Shown: positions 17,561-26,569 of the stretch, piece by piece
Layout: each line of letters opens with the position of its first letter
How positions within the stretch are numbered: the first letter of the stretch is position 1
NCBI GenBank assembly: GCA_026396995.1
Contig: JAPLVS010000028.1
Location: 1 to 33,479, forward strand
Reading direction: 5' to 3'
DNA length: 33,479 nt
Source of the DNA: Candidatus Iainarchaeum sp.
GTDB lineage: Archaea > Iainarchaeota > Iainarchaeia > Iainarchaeales > DTGL01
The notes under the pieces: model-generated
The model's database searches: none
Seen by the model: only the letters and a program-made list of their open reading frames with translations
Told to the model about the DNA's origin: nothing
Translations under genes and position numbers: made by a program

Positions 17561-18319
17561 TTATGCTTTCAGCATTTCAATCAGTGACACAAATTTCTTT
17601 CCTTCGAGCGCGAGTTCCCTTGCCATCTGCCTCACGAACTTGTCAGGGGAAAAAATGCCTTTTTCGCAGATTATGGCTTTGACAAGCTCAGGCTCAGTGA
17701 TATCGAAGGCAGGATTCCTTACAGTAAGCTTCGGCAATCTTTCATCCCAGACCTCATGCTGCGACCTTTCCTCGATTTTTTCCTCTGCGCCGAAAAATGT
17801 GGCGGCATCAAACGCATGCGAGCTTGTGGCGACATAGTGCGGCACATTGGCCTTTTTTGCGGCCAAAGAAATCTGGGAAGTTCCAATCTTGTTCACGACA
17901 GCACCATTTGCGATTATTGCGTCCGCGCCTGAAAGGAAGGCATCGCATTTGCCGATAAAAGAGCGCGCAGCTGAATCGACAATCATTGTGCACGGAATGC
18001 CTGCCTTTGCAAGGTTGCGCGCTGTAATCCTGCCCTGGAACCGCGGCCTTGTTTCTGTGAGGAAAACCTGTTCCAGCTTTTAGAGCCTGAGCATTTCAAG
18101 GAGAATGCCTTCCACTGTGCTCGAATGGCAGTGCGTGAAAATGACAGGGCAATGCCTTAATTTTTTTGCGCCGAGTTCAGCAATTTTATGCATGGATTCT
18201 TTCCTGTTTTCCTCAAATTCAGAGCACTCGCGCACAACCGCTGTTTTGAGTTCCGCTGCAGGGCGGTTTTTCATTGCGGTTTTGAGTATGAGCATCAAAG
18301 CATTCCCTTTGTCTGGCAT
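17561..18319 (-). pseudogene. eIF2B-alpha/MtnA/ribose-1,5-bisphosphate isomerase-like gene interrupted by an in-frame TAA
   Basis: Same frame on both sides of TAA 18080-18082: ...VIFTHCHSSTVEGILLEMLRL * KLEQVFLTETRPRFQGRITARNLAKAGIPCTMIVDSAARSFIGKCDAFLSGADAIIANGAVVNKIGTSQISLAA... Confidence 0.8.
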
Positions 18320-18350
18320 AAAAACTGGAAATATAACGCAGTTCGGGAAT

Positions 18351-18941
18351 TTAAAAGTTTGGTTGTTCCCCTGGCTCAACAAGATTGCGTTTTCTCCTCA
18401 GGCCTGGCTCGTTTGTGAAATTCATCTGGATTCTGAATAATCCTTCTATTGTGGGGTCATATACTGCTTTGACCTTGACAAACTTGTATTTTTGCAGTGC
18501 TGCCCTGATTTTCGGGTTGTCGCTTCTTTGCATGTTCCAGCGGAACGCCAAATTGGAACGTCTCTTGAGTACTTTCCTGGGCCGTTTTTCCCTTTCAATA
18601 AGTATAATGGCCATAGGGGCGCCCATAAGTGCTGGCCCGGGATCTTTCACTGTGGCTGAAACTGTAATCCCTAAACCCATGAATATTGCCTCATAGGTAT
18701 TTAGTTTCCTTATAGCACGCCTGGTTGCAGCGCGCATTTGAAGCCAGGCCCGGATTTCATTAGGGATTTCTTCGTGCTTCAGGATTTCGCCCTTTGTTCC
18801 GAACACTCTGGTTTTTGCTCTCCTGACAATGCGCCTTGCCTTCCCAGTGGCTGTTCCCTTCTGGCGTTTTGATTTTATTCCAATCCCGCCGGTTATGGCT
18901 TGCCTGTCGAAAGAAGTTCTTGCAAGCCTTGGTTTTCCCAT
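18351..18941 (-). CDS. Hypothetical, strongly basic protein
   Basis: About 196 aa, Lys/Arg-rich (GIKSKRQKGTATGKARRIVRRAKTRVFG); no family recognised; ATG 18941. Confidence 0.55.
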   Translation of the reverse strand: MGKPRLARTSFDRQAITGGIGIKSKRQKGTATGKARRIVRRAKTRVFGTKGEILKHEEIPNEIRAWLQMRAATRRAIRKLNTYEAIFMGLGITVSATVKDPGPALMGAPMAIILIEREKRPRKVLKRRSNLAFRWNMQRSDNPKIRAALQKYKFVKVKAVYDPTIEGLFRIQMNFTNEPGLRRKRNLVEPGEQPNF

Positions 18942-19134
18942 TTGAATCAATATAATTAGCGATTAATCCGATATAATTGTTTCTGTTCCTGCTGCCTTTC
19001 AGGGATGCGCCTGTTTTGCCTGTTTCTGGTTATGTTGCATTGCGGAAAAATCATTTTTTAATCCTTTTCAAGGCTATTGGTATCATTGGCCTTCTTGGTT
19101 TTTTCTGTCTTGCCGTGAGGCTTGGCAGGCTGAA

Positions 19135-19150
19135 CCGAAAGGTTTTAAAC
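19135..19150 (+). promoter_or_regulatory. Putative BRE/TATA promoter of ftsZ
   Basis: ccgaaa-ggttttaaac upstream of ftsZ; spacing plausible for archaeal transcription start. Confidence 0.5.
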
Positions 19151-19208
19151 GTTTTTAATGGGAGAATCTTTTATTACTTAATTTTTTAACTGAAAGAGGG
19201 GGAGCACC

Positions 19209-20408
19209 TTGGAGAGCATGGTTAGGAAGGCAATCAAAAGGGTTCAGTCCATGAAGGAAGAGCCGTCAAAGGCAAGGAACGATTTTGGCGACGAACCGTC
19301 TGTTAAAGAGCTTGTAAAGGACGCGGTAAAAGACCCGAAAAAGAAGAAAACAAAAGGCCTTATCGAAAACGAGGAAGACCTCCAGAAAATGCTTGAGCTT
19401 TCAAAAGCAAAAATAAGGGTTGTAGGAGTGGGAGGCGGCGGCTGCAATACAGTGCAGAGAATGCACGAAATCGGCATCACAGGAACAGAAACATTTGCAG
19501 TCAACACAGACGCCCAGGATTTGCTTAACACCGAAGCTGACAAAAGGGTTCTTATTGGAAGGGAAACAACCAGAGGATTAGGCTCTGGCTCTGACCCGAG
19601 CGTCGGGGAAGCGTCTGCAAAAGAAAGCGTTGAAGAGCTCACAGAACTTTTAGGCGACTCAGACTTATTGTTCATTACCTGCGGGATGGGCGGCGGCACA
19701 GGGACAGGCGCAAGCCCGGTGGTTGCAGAAATAGGAAAAGAAATGAAATGCTTGACAATCGCAATTGTCACGCTGCCATTCACTGTGGAAGGAAAGCGCA
19801 GGACAGAGAACGCGCTTGACGGACTGGCAAAACTGAGGGAGCACGTTGACACCGTGATTGTCATACCGAACGATAAAATACTGGAAATCGCACCTGATCT
19901 TCCGGTCAACGCGGCTTTCAAGGTCGCGGACGAAGTGCTCACAAACGCGGTCAAAGGCATTACAGAAATGGTCACAAAACCAGGCTTAATCAACTTGGAC
20001 TTCGCAGACCTTCGCACTATCCTGCGCAAGGGCGGAGCAGCAATGATTGGCCTTGGGGAAAGCCACAGCGAAGAGGCAAGCGACGCAAGGGCGCTCGAAG
20101 CAGTCGAGAATGCGCTAACTTCGCCTTTGCTTGACGTTGACATAAGCCATGCAAAGCGCGCTCTCGTAAACGTGGTCGGCGGCGCAGACATGACTTTGAG
20201 GGAAGCCGAAATGATTGTGGAAACAGTCAGCTCGAAAATCGATGCCGATGCTCACATCATATGGGGCGCAATGGTTGATTCGCAGATGCCCAAGAACAGG
20301 ATTCAGGCAATGGTTGTTGTTGCGGGGGGAAAATTCCCGTATCTTGATGACCTTGAAAAAGTGCAGACAGACAAGGGCCTTGACTTGGGGATAAGGTTCA
20401 CAGGGTGA
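19209..20408 (+). CDS. ftsZ: Cell division protein FtsZ
   Basis: VVGVGGGGCNTVQRM, NTDAQDL, FITCGMGGGTGTGASPVVAEI, NDKIL; about 60-aa charged N-terminal extension; TTG 19209 or ATG 19218. Confidence 0.96.
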   Translation: MESMVRKAIKRVQSMKEEPSKARNDFGDEPSVKELVKDAVKDPKKKKTKGLIENEEDLQKMLELSKAKIRVVGVGGGGCNTVQRMHEIGITGTETFAVNTDAQDLLNTEADKRVLIGRETTRGLGSGSDPSVGEASAKESVEELTELLGDSDLLFITCGMGGGTGTGASPVVAEIGKEMKCLTIAIVTLPFTVEGKRRTENALDGLAKLREHVDTVIVIPNDKILEIAPDLPVNAAFKVADEVLTNAVKGITEMVTKPGLINLDFADLRTILRKGGAAMIGLGESHSEEASDARALEAVENALTSPLLDVDISHAKRALVNVVGGADMTLREAEMIVETVSSKIDADAHIIWGAMVDSQMPKNRIQAMVVVAGGKFPYLDDLEKVQTDKGLDLGIRFTG

Positions 20409-20442
20409 GCCTTAAAGCAGGCAAAATTTGGCTGGTGGGAAG

Positions 20443-20607
20443 ATGTTAGAGTCATGGAGAAGGATTTTCACTGTAAGCAAGAAGCCTGACTGGGAAGAAT
20501 ACAAGCTGATGCTGAAGGTCACGGCGCTCGGCATACTCCTTATCGGAGTGCTGGGCTTTGTTGTGCTTTTGGTTTTCAGCCTTACCAGCATAGGCAGGCC
20601 TGCCTGA
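20443..20607 (+). CDS. secE: Preprotein translocase subunit SecE/Sec61-gamma (54 aa)
   Basis: MLESWRRIFTVSKKPDWEEYKLMLKVTALGILLIGVLGFVVLLVFSLTSIGRPA; single TM; between ftsZ and spt5. Below the ORF-track size cutoff. Confidence 0.85.
   Translation: MLESWRRIFTVSKKPDWEEYKLMLKVTALGILLIGVLGFVVLLVFSLTSIGRPA
20592..20605. repeat. Perfect 14-bp palindrome at the secE 3' end
   Basis: AGGCAGGCCTGCCT. Confidence 0.7.
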
Positions 20608-20742
20608 AGGCGGTGCAGGAAAGGAATAAGAATCCTTCAAAGCCAGGCCTTCGAAGCAGGCTGCAATTGCTTTGGAAAGGAATAAAAACATTCAACATCC
20701 TAAATTATACAGTTATTAACCGCTGTTTATTGCGTGGTAAAA

Positions 20743-21180
20743 ATGATTTTTTCCGTAAGAACAACTGCCGGACAGGAAAGTCTGGTTGTGGACATGCTCC
20801 AGAGAAAACTGGAATCTGAGCCACTTGCAATATACTCCTTGACGGTCTTCCCAGACCTGAAAGGATATGTGCTAATCGAAGGCGACACAGAGCTCTCGGT
20901 TAGAAGGGCGATAAGTGACATTCCGCACATCAAGGGCAAGGGCATTGTGGGCGGGAGCATAAAGGTCGAGGAACTTGCGCCTTTGCTGAAATCGAAGCCT
21001 TTGATGGAATCCATAAAGGAAGGCGAAAAGGTCAAGATTGTCACAGGCCCGCTCAAAGGTGAAAAGGCAAGGGTTATGAGGGTCAACCAAGCCAAAGAAG
21101 AAGTTACGGTCGAACTGCTTGAGGCTGCGGTTAAAATGCCGCTCACAATCAAAGCGGAAAACATCAGGGTGCTCAAATAA
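20743..21180 (+). CDS. spt5: Transcription elongation factor Spt5/NusG
   Basis: MIFSVRTTAGQESLVVDML ... FPDLKGYVLIEG, KOW-like EGEKVKIVTGPLKGEKARV; ATG 20743 preferred over GTG 20734. Confidence 0.92.
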   Translation: MIFSVRTTAGQESLVVDMLQRKLESEPLAIYSLTVFPDLKGYVLIEGDTELSVRRAISDIPHIKGKGIVGGSIKVEELAPLLKSKPLMESIKEGEKVKIVTGPLKGEKARVMRVNQAKEEVTVELLEAAVKMPLTIKAENIRVLK

Positions 21181-21195
21181 GGAACAGGTGAACTC

Positions 21196-21669
21196 ATGGC
21201 TACTGTAAGCGTTATGGTTGAAGGCGGGAAAGCGTCGGCAGGCGCACCGCTCGGCCCGGCATTGGGCCCATTGGGAATAAATATCGGCGAAGTCATAAAA
21301 CAGATAAACGACAAGACAAAGGCATTCGCAGGCATGAAAGTGCCAGTGAAAGTGCTTGTTGATTCCGGCAAAAAAACATTCGAAGTCCAGGTCGGTTCGC
21401 CTCCTATGAGCGCGCTCATCAAGCAGGAGGCAAAAATCGAAAAGGCTTCAAAGGACTCGAAAAGGGAATTTACAGGAAACATTTCGATTGCGCAGGCAGT
21501 AAGCATTGCGAAAAAGAAGGCGTCAAGCCTCACATCCTACAACCTCAAAAGCAATGTGAAAGAGGTTTTGGGAACCTGCAATGCAATGGGCGTCAAGGTC
21601 GAAGGAAAGCGCGGAAGCGAAGTAATCGCGGAAATCGACCAAGGCAAATACGACGAGCAGCTCAAGTGA
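21196..21669 (+). CDS. rpl11: Ribosomal protein L11 (uL11)
   Basis: VEGGKASAGAPLGPALGPLGINIGEVIKQIN. Confidence 0.96.
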   Translation: MATVSVMVEGGKASAGAPLGPALGPLGINIGEVIKQINDKTKAFAGMKVPVKVLVDSGKKTFEVQVGSPPMSALIKQEAKIEKASKDSKREFTGNISIAQAVSIAKKKASSLTSYNLKSNVKEVLGTCNAMGVKVEGKRGSEVIAEIDQGKYDEQLK

Positions 21670-21708
21670 GCGTGCCGGCGCAAGGTTATTAAAGGTTATT
21701 AATGGAGA

Positions 21709-21720
21709 TTATAATATAAA
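21709..21720 (+). promoter_or_regulatory. Putative TATA element for the rpl1-rpl10-rpl12 unit
   Basis: ttataatataaa about 80 nt upstream of the rpl1 ATG. Confidence 0.45.
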
Positions 21721-21796
21721 GCCGCAAAAAATTAACCTTTTTTGCACAGGGCTGCTGGTGCGGTCCTGCACTACTGCTTGAAGCAGGAGGCTTTCG

Positions 21797-22447
21797 ATGA
21801 AAAAAGAACAAGTGCTTTCTGCACTCGCAAAACTGGATGCAAACTCACCCAAGCGCAATTTCGCGCAGTCCGTGGAGCTAGTCATAACTTTCAAGGACCT
21901 TGACCTGAAAAAGCCGGCCAACCTCTTTGATTTGAAGGTTGACATGCCTTATTCCACCGGAAGGGGCGAGGGAAAGGCGCTTTTGTTCGCTTCAAGCAAG
22001 CCGTTCTCCGATTCAGTGAAAACTCTTTTTTCAAGGGTTATTTTCGAGGACGAAATCGCGAAAATGAAGAAAAAGGAAATAGCGGAATTGCTTGGATTTG
22101 ATGTTTTGCTGGCCGAAGGCCCTGTAATGATAGCAGTCGGAAAATATTTGGGCCAGGATTTGGCGCCGAAAGGAAAAATGCCGAGGCCGATTCCGGCAAA
22201 CCCTGAGCTTGTGAAAACAGAGCTTGAGAAAATGAAGGCAGGCGTCAGGGTGACCAATAAGAAAGGCAAGGGCGTTCCGATGGTGCAGGTTTTGGTGGGA
22301 AAGGAAAACATGAAGCCTGAAGAGCTTGCGGAAAACATTGCAAAGGTTTATGGCGAAGTGGAAAAGGCTTTGCCGAAGCAGAGGCACAACATAAAGGCTG
22401 TAAGGGTCAAGAAGACCATGAGCCCGGTTGTAAAGATTGAATTCTGA
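21797..22447 (+). CDS. rpl1: Ribosomal protein L1 (uL1)
   Basis: 216 aa; LGQDLAPKGKMPRPIPAN, VRVTNKKGKGVPMVQVLVG; SD-like ggagg at 21786-21790. Confidence 0.95.
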   Translation: MKKEQVLSALAKLDANSPKRNFAQSVELVITFKDLDLKKPANLFDLKVDMPYSTGRGEGKALLFASSKPFSDSVKTLFSRVIFEDEIAKMKKKEIAELLGFDVLLAEGPVMIAVGKYLGQDLAPKGKMPRPIPANPELVKTELEKMKAGVRVTNKKGKGVPMVQVLVGKENMKPEELAENIAKVYGEVEKALPKQRHNIKAVRVKKTMSPVVKIEF

Positions 22448-22460
22448 ACAGGTGCATTGG

Positions 22461-23324
22461 ATGGTTAGGTCTCACACAAGGAAATGGAAGGAAAACGAGC
22501 TGAAAGAGCTCGAAAAGCTGATGGCTGGCGCGAAAGTCATAGCCGTGGCTGAAATTTCCCGTTTCCCATCAAACCTGTTTTCGGAAATAAGGAAGAAATT
22601 GGCAGGCAAGGCGACAATAAGGGTCACAAAGACAAGGGTTGCGCTAAAGGCTCTCGGAGCCTCGAAATTCAAGGGCCTTGGAATAGAAAAATCATTGCAG
22701 CGCTCTGTAGCACTTATATTTACAGACATGGACCCGTTCGAGCTTTACCTGCTTGTGAAAAGCTGCAAGGGCAGCGCTGCGGTAAAGCCTGGGATGGTTG
22801 CTGAAGCCGACATAATTGTGCCTGCAGGCGACACAGGGTTGCCGCCAGGGCCGGACCTCGCTGATTTGAAGAATGCCGGCCTGAAGGTCAAATTGCAGGG
22901 CGCATCCATAAAGATTTCAGAGGACTCGCCTGTCGCAAAGAAAGGCGAAGTCATAACAGATGTTGCTGCAAGGGCGCTCATAAAGCTCGGCATAAAGCCG
23001 CTTGAAATAGGCCTGAAGATTACGGCAGCGCTTGAAGGGAAGCAGCTTTACGAGGGCACAGTCCTGAACATAGATTTGGATGAAACAGTGAAGAATATAA
23101 TGTCCGCTTACAACAACGCGTTGAATTTGTCTGTCAATATTGAATACCCGACAAAGGCAAACATAGAAATCCTCATAGGCAAAGGCTACAGGGAAGCCAA
23201 GGGCGTCGCATTGGAGGCAAAATACGCCTGCAAGGCAACCGAAGGCGAACTCAAGGCAGAGCCGGCTGCAGAGGCTGGCACAGGGGAAAAGAAAGAGGAA
23301 GCGCCGAAACAGGAGGGCGCTTGA
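22461..23324 (+). CDS. rpl10: Ribosomal protein L10/P0 (uL10)
   Basis: RKWKENELKELEKL, VAEISRFPSNLFSEIRKKL, FTDMDPFELY, GDTGLPPGP, GEVITDVAARAL; ATG 22461. Confidence 0.94.
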   Translation: MVRSHTRKWKENELKELEKLMAGAKVIAVAEISRFPSNLFSEIRKKLAGKATIRVTKTRVALKALGASKFKGLGIEKSLQRSVALIFTDMDPFELYLLVKSCKGSAAVKPGMVAEADIIVPAGDTGLPPGPDLADLKNAGLKVKLQGASIKISEDSPVAKKGEVITDVAARALIKLGIKPLEIGLKITAALEGKQLYEGTVLNIDLDETVKNIMSAYNNALNLSVNIEYPTKANIEILIGKGYREAKGVALEAKYACKATEGELKAEPAAEAGTGEKKEEAPKQEGA

Positions 23325-23360
23325 AAGAAATGATTTTGATTGTAACTGAGAGGTGAAAAA

Positions 23361-23660
23361 ATGGAATACGTCTATTCCGCAATGTTGCTGCATTCCGCAG
23401 GAAAAGAGATAACGGAAGGCTCGGTGACATCCATCCTCAAGTCGGCAGGACTCGAGGCAGATTCCTCGAAAGTCAAGGCTTTGATTGCATCGCTCAAGAA
23501 CATCAACATTGACGAGGCAATCGCGAAGGCGGCAGTAGCCCAGGTCGCAGTGGCGGCAGGGCCGGCAGCCGGAGCAAAGGAAGCCAAGGCCGAAGTCAAG
23601 GAAGAGGAAGGAAAGACCGAGGAAGAGGCAGCACAGGGCCTGAGCGCACTGTTCGGGTGA
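23361..23660 (+). CDS. rpl12: Ribosomal protein L12/P1
   Basis: [34 protein letters not shown], Ala-rich linker, acidic tail ending GLSALFG. Confidence 0.94.
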   Translation: MEYVYSAMLLHSAGKEITEGSVTSILKSAGLEADSSKVKALIASLKNINIDEAIAKAAVAQVAVAAGPAAGAKEAKAEVKEEEGKTEEEAAQGLSALFG

Positions 23661-23682
23661 ATGCCGCTTTTTTTCTCTCTTG

Positions 23683-23708
23683 TAGCCGGCAGGCTTAATT
23701 GCCGGCTA
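23683..23708 (+). terminator. Hairpin followed by T-rich tract downstream of rpl12
   Basis: TAGCCGGC-aggcttaatt-GCCGGCTA then tccttgattttt; partial repeat of the arm at 23760-23782. Confidence 0.55.
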
Positions 23709-23822
23709 TCCTTGATTTTTCTCCAAGCGCCTTTTTTTTGGCGGTGAGGCTGGCTTCTTGCCGGCTATCCTTTAATTTTTCCCTATTTTTGCCTGAGCCG
23801 GAGGTGTTCGGCCAGATAAAAC

Positions 23823-23832
23823 ATATTTAAAT
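23823..23832 (+). promoter_or_regulatory. Putative TATA box for the Lon-like protease gene
   Basis: atatttaaat about 40 nt upstream of ATG 23869, with ggagg before the start. Confidence 0.5.
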
Positions 23833-23868
23833 TCTTTGAATGTTCTTTTTTCATCCGGAGGCCTTGCC

Positions 23869-26082
23869 ATGATGAAAAAAGTTAACCTGCTGCTGTTATT
23901 CGTTTTTCTTGCGTTTTCAACGCCTTTTGCCTGGGCAATAGTCGAAAAAGGCTCGATTGCAATCTATGCAGTCACGAGCTCAGACGAAGCTTTGAAGGCG
24001 GAACTCATGATTGAGATTGTGCCAGGCACAGGCAAGGCCTGGAGCTCTGTAGAGCCTTTGGTCGGCACTTCCACACAGAATACCGAACGGATTTCTGTCG
24101 GTCTTGCAAGGAATTATTTCGGGCGCGTTGACCAATATGATTACAAGTTCGACATCAACTCGAATGCCTCTGTGGTGGAGGGCCCAAGTGCGGGCGCGGC
24201 AATGGCATTGCTCCTGATTTCGATGCTGCAGGACAAGAAAATTCCGGATTATGTGGCCATGACAGGGCAGATTGCCGAGGACGGCTCGATTGGCGCGGTG
24301 GGCGGTGTTTTTGAAAAGGCCCAGAAGGCGTCTGAAACAGGCATCACTGTTTTTTTGATTCCAAAAGGGGAAGCGTACCAGATGCACAGGTTCCCTGACG
24401 GCATAAAGACTGTAAATCTTCCGGATTATGCCCTGAGCGAATGGGGCATGAAGGTCATAGAGGTTTCGAATATCGACGAGGCGCTTGAGCTGGCCTTCAC
24501 AAAGCCTGAAAACATCGATGTCAACAGGCAGCCTGAAAAAAGCCCGGAAATATTTGTGCCTGAAGGGATAGAAATCGGCGAAGAGCTCCTGCCGATGAAG
24601 GAACTCACGCAGAAATATGTCGATGAAGCGCAAAAGAGCCTTGAGGGTGCAAAGGCAGCACTGAACGAAAGCCCGCTGGAAGACCCTGCAATAGTTTCTG
24701 TCCTGCTTGATTCGTTGAGCGACTCAGAGGCGACAATCGAAAAGGCAAAGCTTTTGCTTGACAAGAATTATCTCTATTCTGCGGCAAATTACGCCTTCCT
24801 TGCAAAGGTGGGTTCTGACCTTGTGAAAGACCTGAGCGAAAATCCCTCGCTTGTGGAGCCGAATTCTGCGCTCCTTGACAAAAAAATCGCTGGCCTCGGC
24901 AGCGAGCTTTCCTCGCTTGGGGAAGACCTGAATTCCTTTTATTCCGCGGAATTCATCGAATGGCTTGTTGCGGCAAAGGAGAGGTTTTATTGGGCGAAAC
25001 TGAACCTGAAAAACCTTTCAGGCACAAAAACAATAGTCATCAGCTCGAGCGGAACAAGCATTTCCGACATAGGCATTGCAATCGATAATTTAAAGGACTA
25101 TGAGTATGCGCGCGAATGGATTGAGATATCGAAAGACTTCCTTGAAATTGCAAAAAGGGCGGATGACAAGATAAAACCGGTTCCTTTGCTGGGCAAGAAA
25201 GCAGAGGAATACATCATTGCCGCTGAAAACGAGCTGACCTTGGTGCCGGCCGAGGAAACAGCGGACATCGAGAGAAGGCTGAATGCGGCAAAGCTTGCAA
25301 GGCAGGAAGGATGGGACGATTCCGCGGCATTCGATGCCGCTTCGGCGCTTGCCGACAACGCAAAAGCCGGGCTGAGGCTTGCTTTTTTCGCGGAAGAAAT
25401 GGCAATCATGACAAAGCAGGCGCGCAGCGAGCTTGCAGCATTGCCTGCTGCTGAAAAAATAAAGAGCGAGCCGACGCCAAGCCAGGAACAATTGGTTCTT
25501 GGCAACGACACACTGGCGCTCATTGCAGTTGCACTGGCGGCATTGGCTGTTGTGGCATTCCTCCTGCTGGCTAATGCGGCGAGAATGCCTTCGGGCAAGT
25601 CGCAGGAAGAATTCATTTCCAAGAGGATGGAGCGCTTGGACAAAATGAGGCATCTGACCGAAAAGGCCAGGCTTGGGGAAAAACTGAGCGAGGAAGAATA
25701 CCAGAAAATGAAGGCCGAGCACGATGAGAAATTCCTGGCGCTCGAAGAGGAAAAAAAGACAAGGTCAAGGCATTTGCTTGAGACCGACAGGCTGCACGGC
25801 GAAATCCAGATGATACAGTTCATGCTGAAAGAGCTCAGGGAACAGTACGATAAAGGCGAAATAGTGGATGCGGATTACCGGGCAGCCCTGGATTCGCTTA
25901 CAAACCGGCTTGCATCAGTGAAAAGCAAGGCATCCGATGAAGAGGCCGAGGTGTCGCAGGATGGAAAAAAAATCGCAGCCCTGAAGGAAGAGGATGAAAA
26001 GCCAAAGCCTAAAATCCAGAAAATAAAGCCGAAGGCCGGAAAGGAAAAGCCGGAAAAGGCAAAATGGGCCTTCAAGAGGTGA
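23869..26082 (+). CDS. Secreted/membrane-anchored Lon-like (S16) serine protease lacking an AAA+ domain
   Basis: N-terminal signal peptide; VEGPSAGAAMALLL (Ser) and TGQIAEDGSIGAVGGVFEKAQKA (Lys); C-terminal TM LALIAVALAALAVVAFLLLANA and charged coiled-coil tail; no Walker motifs. Confidence 0.82.
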   Translation: MMKKVNLLLLFVFLAFSTPFAWAIVEKGSIAIYAVTSSDEALKAELMIEIVPGTGKAWSSVEPLVGTSTQNTERISVGLARNYFGRVDQYDYKFDINSNASVVEGPSAGAAMALLLISMLQDKKIPDYVAMTGQIAEDGSIGAVGGVFEKAQKASETGITVFLIPKGEAYQMHRFPDGIKTVNLPDYALSEWGMKVIEVSNIDEALELAFTKPENIDVNRQPEKSPEIFVPEGIEIGEELLPMKELTQKYVDEAQKSLEGAKAALNESPLEDPAIVSVLLDSLSDSEATIEKAKLLLDKNYLYSAANYAFLAKVGSDLVKDLSENPSLVEPNSALLDKKIAGLGSELSSLGEDLNSFYSAEFIEWLVAAKERFYWAKLNLKNLSGTKTIVISSSGTSISDIGIAIDNLKDYEYAREWIEISKDFLEIAKRADDKIKPVPLLGKKAEEYIIAAENELTLVPAEETADIERRLNAAKLARQEGWDDSAAFDAASALADNAKAGLRLAFFAEEMAIMTKQARSELAALPAAEKIKSEPTPSQEQLVLGNDTLALIAVALAALAVVAFLLLANAARMPSGKSQEEFISKRMERLDKMRHLTEKARLGEKLSEEEYQKMKAEHDEKFLALEEEKKTRSRHLLETDRLHGEIQMIQFMLKELREQYDKGEIVDADYRAALDSLTNRLASVKSKASDEEAEVSQDGKKIAALKEEDEKPKPKIQKIKPKAGKEKPEKAKWAFKR

Positions 26083-26088
26083 GATGGG

Positions 26089-26559
26089 ATGAAGACACTG
26101 ATTGCGTATTACTCCAAAAGCGGGGCAAACGAGGCTGCAGCAAAAGAGCTCCAGAAAATTTTGAATGCGGACCTTGAAAAGATCACTGACTTGAACAGCC
26201 GCAAAGGCATTCTCGGCTTCCTTTCAGGCGGCTCTGACGCATCGAAAAAGAAAAATGCGAAAATCGCGCCCTGGAAAAAGGACCCTGCCGGATACGGTGC
26301 TGTTGTACTGATGTCGCCGTTGTGGGCAGGCTTGATTACGCCTGCGCTCCGCACTTACATCGACCATAACAGGGAAAGGTTCAAGAAGATCGCTTTCCTT
26401 TCAGTTTCCGGCGGCGGGGCAAAAAACGAACAGGCGCTTCCAGACCTCGAATCCTTTGCAGGCAAAAAAACAATTGCAAGCCTGCTGCTTTCAGGGCAGG
26501 AAGCAAAGGAAAAAACAATGGAAGAAAAGCTGCTGGAATTTGCAAAAAAAATAAAATAA
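26089..26559 (+). CDS. Flavodoxin-family protein
   Basis: MKTLIAYYSKSGANEAAAKEL (FMN phosphate-loop-like), VVLMSPLWAGLITPALRTYID. Confidence 0.85.
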   Translation: MKTLIAYYSKSGANEAAAKELQKILNADLEKITDLNSRKGILGFLSGGSDASKKKNAKIAPWKKDPAGYGAVVLMSPLWAGLITPALRTYIDHNRERFKKIAFLSVSGGGAKNEQALPDLESFAGKKTIASLLLSGQEAKEKTMEEKLLEFAKKIK

Positions 26560-26569
26560 AAAAGCGGCT

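Noticed and set aside
18977-19189. 70-aa ORF upstream of ftsZ
   Set aside because: Covers the putative ftsZ promoter; the hydrophobic translation of an AT/T-rich spacer is not convincing, though a small membrane protein cannot be excluded.
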